From positions 1-64,000 of the forward strand of contig NZ_WWDL01000031.1 in the NCBI RefSeq assembly GCF_009848505.1: a stretch of DNA of 64,000 bases. The letters run 5' to 3'. Below are positions 8,206-15,850 of this stretch, in pieces. Every line of letters begins with the position of its first letter. Positions within the stretch are counted from its first letter, which is position 1. The notes under the pieces are model-generated. The model was not told the origin of the DNA. It searched no databases and worked only from the letters and a program-made list of their open reading frames with translations. Source of the DNA: Muricoccus harenae. Lineage in GTDB: Bacteria > Pseudomonadota > Alphaproteobacteria > Acetobacterales > Acetobacteraceae. Made by a program: the position numbers and the translations under genes.

Positions 8206-9177
8206 CTATCGCGTGGCGGCGGGTGCGGCGTTGACCACCCCCGCCCACTGGTCCATCTCCGCGCGCAGCATCTGCCGGTACTCGGCCGGCGTGCTCGAGA
8301 CCGCGATCGAGCCATAGGTGCCCATGCTGCGCTGGATCTCCGGTGAGCGCGCCATCTCCGCCAGCAGCCCGGCCAGCCGATCGACGATGGGTTGCGGGGT
8401 GCCGGCCGGGGCAAAGAGGCCGTTCCAGGATTCGGCGTTGAAGCCGGGCACGCCGCTTTCGGAAACCGTCGGCACATCCGCGGCATAGGGGCTGCGCGCC
8501 GTCGTCGTCACTGCCAAGGCGCGCACCGTGCCGGCCTGCATCTGCGGCAGGGCGTCCGACATGTTGGCGAAGACCATGTCCACCTCGCCCGCCACCACCG
8601 CCAGCGCGGCCGGCGCGCCGCCGCGATAGGGCACATGGAGGAACTGCGTTCCGGTCCTCTGCTCGAAGACGCGGACAGCGAAATGCATCAGCCCGCCGAC
8701 GCCGCTGGAGCTGTAGGTGAGGCTGTTCGGGTTCCGCCGCGCATGCGCGATCAGCTCCTGGATCGACCGGACCGGAAGCGTAGGCTTGACGAGCACCACC
8801 TCAGGATTGGTGTTGATGATGCTGATCGGAATGAGGTCGCGCAGCGGATCGTAGGACAGCTTGTCCACGACGGGCGAGATCGAGATGGAACCGGTGCTGC
8901 AGACGCAGAAGGTGTAGCCATCCGGCGCCGCCCGCACGACTGCCTCAGTACCGACGATGCCGCCGGCCCCGCCGCGATTCTCGATGACGATGTTGGTGTT
9001 CAGCGCCTTACGCAGATACTCGGCCGTTGCCCGCGCGACGGAATCCGTGTTGCCGCCGGGGGCGAACGGAACCACGAAGCGGATGGGCCGGTCCGGCCAG
9101 GCGGATTGCGCCAGGACCTGGCCAGGATTTAACAGCAGCCCCGCCGCCCAGGCGGCCAGCAGCAACACACCCCGCAT
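8206..9177 (-). CDS. Bug/TctC-family periplasmic solute-binding protein
   Basis: A 323-residue Bug protein with a Sec-type signal peptide (ending NPGQVLAQ). Family motifs: PDRPIRFVVPFAPGG, IVIENRGGAGGIVG, LHVPYRGGAPAALAVVAGE and SWNGLFAPAGTP. It is the first gene of a two-Bug operon and is divergent from a ThDP-dependent enzyme, with 140 bases between the start codons. The second Bug copy behind it is not close in sequence, so this looks like assembly of two specificities rather than a recent tandem duplication. Ligand unknown. Confidence 0.9.
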   Translation of the reverse strand: MRGVLLLAAWAAGLLLNPGQVLAQSAWPDRPIRFVVPFAPGGNTDSVARATAEYLRKALNTNIVIENRGGAGGIVGTEAVVRAAPDGYTFCVCSTGSISISPVVDKLSYDPLRDLIPISIINTNPEVVLVKPTLPVRSIQELIAHARRNPNSLTYSSSGVGGLMHFAVRVFEQRTGTQFLHVPYRGGAPAALAVVAGEVDMVFANMSDALPQMQAGTVRALAVTTTARSPYAADVPTVSESGVPGFNAESWNGLFAPAGTPQPIVDRLAGLLAEMARSPEIQRSMGTYGSIAVSSTPAEYRQMLRAEMDQWAGVVNAAPAATR

Positions 9178-9317
9178 TCTTCATTCCCTTCCCGCAGCCA
9201 TGCCTTGACCGTCGAGCCGGCGATCCGTCCCAAGTCAGCGTTGCTTAATCAGATAGCTTTGTCAAAATGGCATTTCCGCCCGCCGGCCGCTGCCGCGGGC
9301 CAGGCTGGAGACGACGA

Positions 9318-11027
9318 GTGGATCACATCGCTGCCACCCCAACAGGCCAGGCCGGGCCCGCGTTTCGCGAAGGCGGCCGCATCCTCGTCGATGCCTTGCG
9401 CATCCATGGGGTCGATCGCGTCTTCGGCGTGCCCGGTGAAAGCTCCCTGCCGATCTTTGATGCATTGCGCGATCCCGCGGCCGGGGTACAGTTCGTGGTC
9501 TGCCGCCATGAAGCCGCCGCCTCCCACATGGCCGAGGCCGACGGAAAGATGCTCGGGCGGCCCGGTGTCTGCCTGGTCAGCCGCGGGCCCGGCGCCATGC
9601 ATGCGGCGGTGGGCATCCACACCGCCTTCATGGATTCCACGCCGATGATCCTTCTCATCGGCCAGGTGCCACGCCGCTTCCGTGGTCGCGGGGCCTTCCA
9701 GGAGATGGATTACACCCGCGTCTTCGCCTCCACGTCGAAATGGGCTGCGGAGATCGAGGATCCTGCGCTGATCCCGGAATATCTCAGCCGCGCCTTCCAC
9801 ATGGCGGTCAGTGGCCGGCCCGGCCCTGTCATCCTCTCCCTGCCCGAGGACATGCTGGAAGAGGAATGCGCCGTCGCGGACCTGCCGCGCTTCGTCCCCT
9901 CGACGCCGGCGCCACAGCCGGACCTGCTGGCCCGCATGCGCATCCTCCTGCAGGAAGCAAAGAGACCGCTCGTGGTCCTCGGCGGAACGGGCTGGACGCC
10001 GCAGGCCTTTGATGACCTGCAGGCCTTCGTGACTGCGAACGACCTGCCGGTCGCCGCCGCCTTCCGCTCGCAGCACCTAATCGACAACCGCAGCGAGAAC
10101 TACATCGGCGATCTCAGCCTCGGTATGCATCCCGACGTGGCGGCGCGCGTCGCTGGGGCAGATCTACTTCTGGTCATCGGCGATCACCTCGGGGAGGTCG
10201 TCACCCGTGGCTACAGGATCGTGACGCCGCCACAGCCGCAGCAGCGCCTCATCCACGTGCATCAGGATGGCGACGAGTTGGGGCGGGTGTTCCATGCGGA
10301 GTTGCCGATCCAGTCCGGGGCTGCGCCCTTCGCCGCGGCGGCCCGGCAACTGCCGCCGGTGGATGCCTCGGCCTGGCGGGACTGGCGGCGGGAGGCGCGG
10401 GAATCCTATGAGGCGCGGCATAGGCCTCCGCCTGCCTCCAACGCCGGTGTGGATCTCGCGCAGGTCTGCATCTTCCTGCGCGACCGGCTGCCGCCTGACA
10501 GTATCGTCACGAACGGTGCCGGCAATTATGCGGGTTGGGTCCATCGCTTCCACTCGTACCGGCAGCTCGGTTCCCAGCTCGCACCGAAATCCGGCTGCAT
10601 GGGCTATGGGTTGCCGGCGGCCATCGCAGCCCAGCTCCGCTATCCCGACCGCAAGGTCGTGGCCTTCGCAGGAGACGGTTGCTTCATGATGGCAGCGCCG
10701 GATTTCGCGACGGCGGTGCAGTACGGCCTGCCCGTCGTGGTGATCGTGGTCAACAACGGCATGTACGGTTCGATCCGGATGCATCAGGAGCGCCGCTATC
10801 CCGGACGTCCCAGCGCGACGGACCTGCGCAATCCGGACTTCGCCGCCATGGCTATAACCTTCGGCGCGCATGGGGAGCTGGTGACCGAGACGGCCGACTT
10901 CGCCCCGGCCTTCGAAAGGGCGCTCGCATCCGGCCTGCCAGCCCTGATCGAGCTTCGCACCGATCCGGAGCAGATCACGCCGGATGCCACGATCTCCCGC
11001 ATCCGGGGCACGGCCGTTCCGGCCTGA
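9318..11027 (+). CDS. thiamine-diphosphate-dependent enzyme of the acetolactate synthase superfamily
   Basis: A 569-residue three-domain ThDP enzyme. The N-terminal PYR domain carries FGVPGESSLPIFDAL, with the catalytic glutamate further on in VCRHEAAASHMAEADG. The central domain is around residues 190-330 (LVVLGGTGWTPQAFDDLQAF). The C-terminal PP domain has the ThDP/Mg motif GDGCFMMAAPDFATAVQYG with VVNNGMYGSIR. I chose GTG 9318 because GGAGAC precedes it and it directly leads the conserved domain; the open frame reaches back to 9267. It is divergent from the Bug pair, suggesting it decarboxylates or condenses an imported 2-oxo acid. It is not clearly IlvB: no small-subunit gene is nearby. 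Confidence 0.8.
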   Translation: MDHIAATPTGQAGPAFREGGRILVDALRIHGVDRVFGVPGESSLPIFDALRDPAAGVQFVVCRHEAAASHMAEADGKMLGRPGVCLVSRGPGAMHAAVGIHTAFMDSTPMILLIGQVPRRFRGRGAFQEMDYTRVFASTSKWAAEIEDPALIPEYLSRAFHMAVSGRPGPVILSLPEDMLEEECAVADLPRFVPSTPAPQPDLLARMRILLQEAKRPLVVLGGTGWTPQAFDDLQAFVTANDLPVAAAFRSQHLIDNRSENYIGDLSLGMHPDVAARVAGADLLLVIGDHLGEVVTRGYRIVTPPQPQQRLIHVHQDGDELGRVFHAELPIQSGAAPFAAAARQLPPVDASAWRDWRREARESYEARHRPPPASNAGVDLAQVCIFLRDRLPPDSIVTNGAGNYAGWVHRFHSYRQLGSQLAPKSGCMGYGLPAAIAAQLRYPDRKVVAFAGDGCFMMAAPDFATAVQYGLPVVVIVVNNGMYGSIRMHQERRYPGRPSATDLRNPDFAAMAITFGAHGELVTETADFAPAFERALASGLPALIELRTDPEQITPDATISRIRGTAVPA

Positions 11028-11107
11028 CGCCACCGAAGCGCATGGGTTCACCGGGCGGTGGCGCGGCCTCCGCCCGGGACGGCCGACTCAGACGGAAGGC
11101 CAGCCAC

Positions 11108-11135
11108 CATTCCTTTCAGGAATGAAAAGCATTCC
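11108..11135. other. three alternating inverted repeats (mutually exclusive hairpins)
   Basis: The sequence CATTCC-TTTCA-GGAATG-AAAAG-CATTCC occurs between the ThDP enzyme gene and the small secreted protein gene. The middle arm can pair with either neighbour, so two alternative short stems are possible. It may be part of a terminator or a leader switch for the gene at 11229. Stems are only six base pairs, so this is a weak call. Confidence 0.3.
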
Positions 11136-11228
11136 TCCCATGCAGTGGATCGGGCGCGGCTTCCGGCTCATATGGCTCGTCGACAGACGACGACACGGTG
11201 CCGTCGCCATCCACAAAGGATTTGAGCG

Positions 11229-11453
11229 ATGTCCTCCTTCAGCTTCTCCAAGACCCTGCGGACTCTCGGCCTGGCCGCGGCCCTGATGAGCCCCATGGTC
11301 GCAGACAGCGCCTTCGCCGAGGGCGAATACGTTGCAGGCCCGACCGCGGTTGGCTCCTCGACCCAGAGCAGCGGCCGCACGCTGCTCGCCGGCAATGGCT
11401 ATCAGACGCTTGAGCAGACCGGTGCTACGGGCGGTGGCGGCCAGCACAGCTGA
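11229..11453 (+). CDS. small secreted protein, family A (74 aa)
   Basis: A short protein with a good Sec signal peptide (residues 1-30, ending DSAFA) and a mature part of about 44 residues rich in Gly, Thr and Ser. Two segments recur in other small proteins of this window: GRTLLAGNG (compare SRTLLASNS in the protein at 22068-22262) and the C-terminal TGATGGGGQHS (compare SGATGGGGQHN in the protein at 11690-11950). AAAGGA lies nine bases before the ATG. A strong hairpin terminator follows, so it is transcribed alone. No domain recognised. The recurrence of motifs supports it being real. Confidence 0.7.
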   Translation: MSSFSFSKTLRTLGLAAALMSPMVADSAFAEGEYVAGPTAVGSSTQSSGRTLLAGNGYQTLEQTGATGGGGQHS

Positions 11454-11504
11454 TCAGGCGCAGCGGGCAGGGCCGGCAAAGCCCTGCACCTCTGATGCGG
11501 ATTG

Positions 11505-11533
11505 GGGCTGCCGGTCATGCCGGCAGCCCTTTT
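11505..11533 (+). terminator. rho-independent terminator of the small secreted protein gene
   Basis: A perfect 10-base stem (GGGCTGCCGG / CCGGCAGCCC) with a 5-base loop followed directly by TTTT, 52 bases after the stop codon at 11453. This is one of the clearest intrinsic terminators in the window. Confidence 0.85.
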
Positions 11534-11689
11534 CGCATGAGCGCGACCCCTGCCACCGCCTGCTCCAGGGATGGTCTGCCCGCTGCACGAAGGAGTGAGC
11601 ACCGGCCCCGCGCGCCAGCGAAGGGAGGCGGGGCACGTTGACCGATGACGGCCGCACCCGCGGCCGCCACTCACCCGGGATCCACAGAG

Positions 11690-11950
11690 ATGTTGTCCTC
11701 CAAACCAGTCAGGTTCTTCGGCATCCTCGGCCTCGCAGCCCTCCTCGGCGGTCCTGTCACCGTGCAGGACGCTGCCGCGCAAACATCGTCCACAACTGGC
11801 GCTTCGGCCGAACGGGGACAGACCCGCGCCCAGGCCAGTTCCCAGCGCCGCCGCGCCCCGGCACGCCGGAACAGCGCCACAGCGCGCAACCGCACAACCC
11901 CGACGGCCCAGCAGAGTGGCGCCACCGGCGGCGGCGGCCAGCACAACTGA
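11690..11950 (+). CDS. small secreted basic protein, family A (86 aa)
   Basis: Begins at ATG 11690 with a hydrophobic signal region (MLSSKPVRFFGILGLAALLG) and a probable cleavage after DAAAQ. The mature part is about 55 residues, strongly basic (RRRAPARR) and rich in Thr, Ser, Ala and Gln. The last eleven residues, SGATGGGGQHN, nearly repeat the end of the protein at 11229-11453, also at the DNA level. An upstream in-frame ATG at 11645 exists but would bury the signal peptide. It is probably a cell-envelope or secreted peptide of unknown role, paralogous to its neighbour. Confidence 0.65.
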   Translation: MLSSKPVRFFGILGLAALLGGPVTVQDAAAQTSSTTGASAERGQTRAQASSQRRRAPARRNSATARNRTTPTAQQSGATGGGGQHN

Positions 11951-13372
11951 TCGCCGACTGCGAACGCGTTCCAGCTCTGGGGCCGCTGGCGGTAGCTTGC
12001 GGCCCTCCTTCAGGGCAAGAGATCTCGTCGCTGCTGCACTAGCGACGAGCAGCTTCCCGCTTCGTCAACCTGTCGCTCGGTACCCCCTCTCCGCGTGGCG
12101 CGATCCCGGCGGCGTTCGGGAGAGCATGAGACGCCAGGAGCGGCTTGAAGCAGAGCGATTTGTCGCCGCCCAATTAAGAGCATCCTGCACGCGAACACTC
12201 GCGCGGCTGAGGTCGGTGGCGCGTTCGGCGAAGACGACGCAGCGTACCTTCGCGCTGCCAGTCGTCACCTTCGGCACGGTCAGCTTGTGTCATGCTGACC
12301 GTGCAGACGAATGCTGGAACGATGCCGACGCATTTCGCACAGAGGTTTCCGGCCAAGTAAGCTGCCAGCGGTGAACGTGGCGTTCAGTTTCCGCCAGTGC
12401 TGCACAGCACATGCACATCTTCGCCGTGCAGGATCCTAAGCCGCGACTCTCGCGCATGTCGGCGAGCCTGAACCCGGCGGAGGGGATGGCGCCAACACAA
12501 TCGGTCGCATCGCGACACTCAGAACTGCTGCTCCGCTAGCGGACGTCGCCGTGGGCTCTTCGAGAATCATCGGCAACCTTCGCGATGTGCCGCCTCAAAG
12601 ACCGCGAGCACTGCAGCGCGGCACCGGCAGTTGGGACTGCATCGCAGATCGCCCTCACCACCACCCGGCTGGCCGACGCCTGACAGGATGAGGAGTCCGA
12701 GGCCACCAACCAGAGCGAGGGTGACGGCGAAATTCTACCATTGCGCGAGTGGACGGAACGTGCCATCAACTGAACTCACGAAAACGCGATCAGTATAATA
12801 TGTGCCTCCGGGACACCACCTGGGCCGGGTATCATCTTTTACGGAGCGAAACATGTCGTTTATCAGAACAGATTAACATTACGATTTAATACTGTTTATC
12901 GCCTCTTGCCCACGCTACGCAGCTTCGCTAGGTCTTTTGTGCCCACATCATGGACGGCACGATTTTGACTGACGAATTTATGCCTATTACTGAATCTCTC
13001 GGGGCAAAACACAGTCTAGTGGACTCCAGTGCTTCACAGCCTGGACGCCGGGGACCATCCGATACTGGGTGCCCGGTTCACGTTCCGCGTGCATAGGGCG
13101 ATTTTCTTGAACTGAGGCATCTCGGGACAGTTCCGGATGCAGCACAGGCATTGGTCGGCTTGAACAAGCCGGGTATGGCTGCGCGTCAATAGTCTAATCC
13201 AGCGTGACACCAGCTCTTCACGCTGCGATTGCATCTACGCGTCTAATGAAATCCACAACATTATAGACGAACATCGGGCGTTTTACTCGATTGGTCTGCG
13301 CAGAAGGCCGAAATCTTCTGTCTGGGGCAATCCACGCTTGTGATTCATCTATATTTCACAAGGATACTTACT
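11951..13372. other. 1.4 kb without a recognisable gene, AT-rich in its second half
   Basis: No reading frame in this stretch has both a plausible start and a recognisable or compositionally convincing product. From about 12,780 onward the sequence becomes markedly AT-rich compared with the GC-rich surroundings (for example around 12,865-12,900 and 12,960-12,995), which suggests a long promoter or leader for the beta-helix protein at 13373, or foreign DNA. A possible -35 element TTGACT is at 12965-12970 without a convincing -10 partner. Confidence 0.5.
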
Positions 13373-15406
13373 TTGGCTCAGTATGGTGTAGTTTCCGGCT
13401 CTAAGCCCGCTGGTGCGATCGAACTCGCTGTTGGTTCCAACTATCAGCAGATCGTCAATAGTGCCCCGACCGGGTCGACCTTCTGGTTTACCTCGGGCAC
13501 GCATCGCGAAGTGTCGATCCAGCCCAAGGATGGCGATGTGTTCCTGGGCGCCCAGGGCGCTGTGCTGAACGGGTCGGAGCTGGTCACCTCCTTCGCCAAG
13601 TCCGGCTCCGCCTGGGTGATCAGCGGCCAGACGCAGGAGGGTGCGCGTAACCTGACCGGTTACACCGCCGATGGTGCCCAGCGCGGCGGATTTCCGGAGA
13701 CCGTCTTCTTCGATGACAAGCCGCTGACGCCCGTCGATGCCCTGTCGAAGCTGAAGGCAGGAACGTTCTACTTCGACTATGGCGCCGACAAGATCTATCT
13801 TGGTAGCGACCCGACCGGCCATAAGGTCGAGACCGGCCAGAGCTCCTTCGCCTTCAACGGCACGGCCGACAATGTCACCATCAAGAACCTGACGATCGAG
13901 AAGTACAACGCCCCGGCCCAGCACTCGGCCGTCGATGGCGGCAGCGGTGATGGCTGGGTCATCCAGAACAACGAGATTCGCCTGATCTATGGTGTTGGCG
14001 CCAATATCGGCGACAACGGCAAGATCATCGGCAACTACATCCACGACAATGGCGAGATGGGCCTTGATGGTGGTGGCGCCAACATCGTCGTCCAGGGGAA
14101 CGAAATCGCCCGCAACGGCTACTGGTCGGGCATCGACATGAGCTGGGAGGGCGGTGGCACCAAGTTCACCGAGACGACGAACCTCCTGGTCAAGGACAAC
14201 TACTCGCACGACAATGCGGGGAATGGCCTCTGGACCGACATCAACAACTACAAGACCACCTATGACGGCAACCTGGTGATCAACAACGCCCTCGGCGGCA
14301 TCAGCCACGAGATCAGCTACGACGCGGTCATCAAGAACAACACTGTCATCGGCAACGGCTTCAACAGCATCGGCGACGGCACTGCCGGCAACCCCGTCTG
14401 GCTCTGGGGCGGGCAGATCCAGGTTCACAACTCGCCGAACGTGGAAGTCTTCGGGAACTACGTCAACTCGACGAATGCCGGCAATGGGATCAGCCTGATC
14501 GAGGAGGATCGCGGCTCTGGTGATCGCGGCGCCTATCTCATCCGGAACGAGAACATCCACGACAACATCATCGTGAATGCCTCGGGTAATGGCGGCAACG
14601 GCGGCGAGAGCAACGTCAACAATTCCGCCTACATCGACGGCGGCAGCACCTGGAACAACAACAAGTTCTACACCACCGATGGGCATTTCAACTGGGGTGA
14701 CGCGTCGAACACCTACACCCAGTTCGAAGCGGCCACGACCGGGACGAACTCCTTCGGCTCGGCCAGCTCGGCCCCCGCGGCCCCGAATCTGAGCCGCTGG
14801 ATGCCAGGCTCGAGCACGGCGACGCCCGCGCCAACCCCTGTCGAGGATACGACGCCAGCGCCGACGCCCACTCCGACGCCAGCACCCACCACCCCGGCAC
14901 CGACGCCTGCTCCGGCACCGACGCCGACGCCGACCACCGGCAACAGCGCCGATATCCTGGGTACCAAGAGCAACAACACCCTGAACGGCACGTCCAAGGG
15001 CGAGAAGATCTCGGGCCTCGGCGGCAATGACACCATCGACGGCAAGGCCGGCAACGACACCATCGATGGCGGGACCGGGAACGACAAGATCAACGGTGGG
15101 ACCGGCAACGACAAGATCACCGGAGGTGCCGGAAGCGACACCTTGACCGGTGGTGCCGGGAACGACCAGTTCATCTTCAGCAAGGGCTTTGGCAGCGACA
15201 GGATCCAGGAGTTCTACGCCGAGGGAACGGGGACCAACCACGACGTCCTCGTCTTCAGTCATGATCTCTTCAAGGACTTCGCGGATGTCATGGCCCATGC
15301 CAAGACGGTTGGTCAGAACACGGTGATCTCCATCGGGTCCGACCAGCTGACCATCGTGGATACGGTCAAGGCCGAGTTCCACGCGGACCACGTCTGGTTC
15401 ATCTAG
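13373..15406 (+). CDS. right-handed beta-helix protein with C-terminal RTX calcium-binding repeats
   Basis: A 677-residue protein, probably secreted. Residues about 120-430 consist of short repeats rich in Asn, Asp and Gly (NGKIIGNYIHDNGEMG; NLLVKDNYSHDNAGNGLW; DAVIKNNTVIGNGFNS), the pattern of a right-handed parallel beta-helix as in polysaccharide lyases and mannuronan C5-epimerases. A Pro/Thr/Ala linker (about 482-523) leads to six nonapeptide RTX repeats (GGNDTIDGK, GGTGNDKIN, GGAGNDQF and similar), ending in a C-terminal segment typical of type I secretion substrates. There is no N-terminal signal peptide. TTG 13373 with AAGGA nine bases upstream is a better start than the in-frame GTG 13340. 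The catalytic activity, if any, is not identifiable, and no ABC/HlyD exporter is present in the window. Confidence 0.85.
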   Translation: MAQYGVVSGSKPAGAIELAVGSNYQQIVNSAPTGSTFWFTSGTHREVSIQPKDGDVFLGAQGAVLNGSELVTSFAKSGSAWVISGQTQEGARNLTGYTADGAQRGGFPETVFFDDKPLTPVDALSKLKAGTFYFDYGADKIYLGSDPTGHKVETGQSSFAFNGTADNVTIKNLTIEKYNAPAQHSAVDGGSGDGWVIQNNEIRLIYGVGANIGDNGKIIGNYIHDNGEMGLDGGGANIVVQGNEIARNGYWSGIDMSWEGGGTKFTETTNLLVKDNYSHDNAGNGLWTDINNYKTTYDGNLVINNALGGISHEISYDAVIKNNTVIGNGFNSIGDGTAGNPVWLWGGQIQVHNSPNVEVFGNYVNSTNAGNGISLIEEDRGSGDRGAYLIRNENIHDNIIVNASGNGGNGGESNVNNSAYIDGGSTWNNNKFYTTDGHFNWGDASNTYTQFEAATTGTNSFGSASSAPAAPNLSRWMPGSSTATPAPTPVEDTTPAPTPTPTPAPTTPAPTPAPAPTPTPTTGNSADILGTKSNNTLNGTSKGEKISGLGGNDTIDGKAGNDTIDGGTGNDKINGGTGNDKITGGAGSDTLTGGAGNDQFIFSKGFGSDRIQEFYAEGTGTNHDVLVFSHDLFKDFADVMAHAKTVGQNTVISIGSDQLTIVDTVKAEFHADHVWFI

Positions 15407-15429
15407 GCCCGCCGAGCACCGCGTCTATT

Positions 15430-15460
15430 GGGGCCGGTCCGATCGTACCGGACCGGCCCC
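15430..15460 (+). terminator. strong hairpin after the RTX protein gene
   Basis: A perfect 12-base stem (GGGGCCGGTCCG / CGGACCGGCCCC) with a 7-base loop lies 23 bases after the stop codon. There is no T-tract, so it may act as a transcript-stabilising or weak terminator structure. Confidence 0.55.
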
Positions 15461-15850
15461 TCAGGCACGACTCAACTCCCGGCAAATCAAGCGATGCTGT
15501 CGCGCATTCAGATGGATGCGCGACAGCTCGCCCGAATCCTTCCGCAATGTCTCGTCCGATGAGCCGCCACCGGGAGCCAGCGCCGCCAGGACGAGCGTCA
15601 CTCGCGGGACCGCGGCTGTGCCAACCGGCGATTACCGCCGTGGGTTTGGCGAGAGCGGAAGCATGCGACTGGCTAGGCCATGACTCAGCGGCACCCGTGC
15701 ATCCGATTCACTGACTGCGATGGAACTTGACCGGACAGGATCATATTCGTGGTCGGGCATGAAGCGGCGCGTTCTCCTGGTTCTCAGACTCCGTCACCGG
15801 AGAATCAGCGCACCCCGCTCACTACGTGACAGCAGACACCCCCGAGTGCC
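15461..15850. other. intergenic stretch, no gene seen
   Basis: About 390 bases between the RTX gene and the end of fruA. Neither strand has a frame with a credible start and product. Transcription from both sides converges here; only a short inverted repeat CTCCG-TCAC-CGGAG near 15,790-15,803 was noticed. Confidence 0.5.

Noticed and set aside
11916-12374. 152-codon frame after the second small secreted protein
   Set aside because: It starts inside the upstream gene, has no ribosome-binding site or signal peptide, and the product is compositionally random.
13034-13234. 66-codon minus-strand frame in the AT-rich leader
   Set aside because: No upstream ribosome-binding site and no recognisable product.
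14815-14940. Repetitive DNA resembling a tandem repeat or CRISPR-like pattern
   Set aside because: It encodes the Pro/Thr/Ala linker of the RTX protein; units are short and irregular without spacers.
15000-15170. Second repetitive block
   Set aside because: Explained by the RTX nonapeptide repeats within the same gene.
13349-15391. 680-codon open frame antisense to the beta-helix RTX gene
   Set aside because: It is a mirror of the GC-rich codon pattern of the real gene, with Val/Asp/Ala-rich low-information sequence; the sense frame has clear domains.
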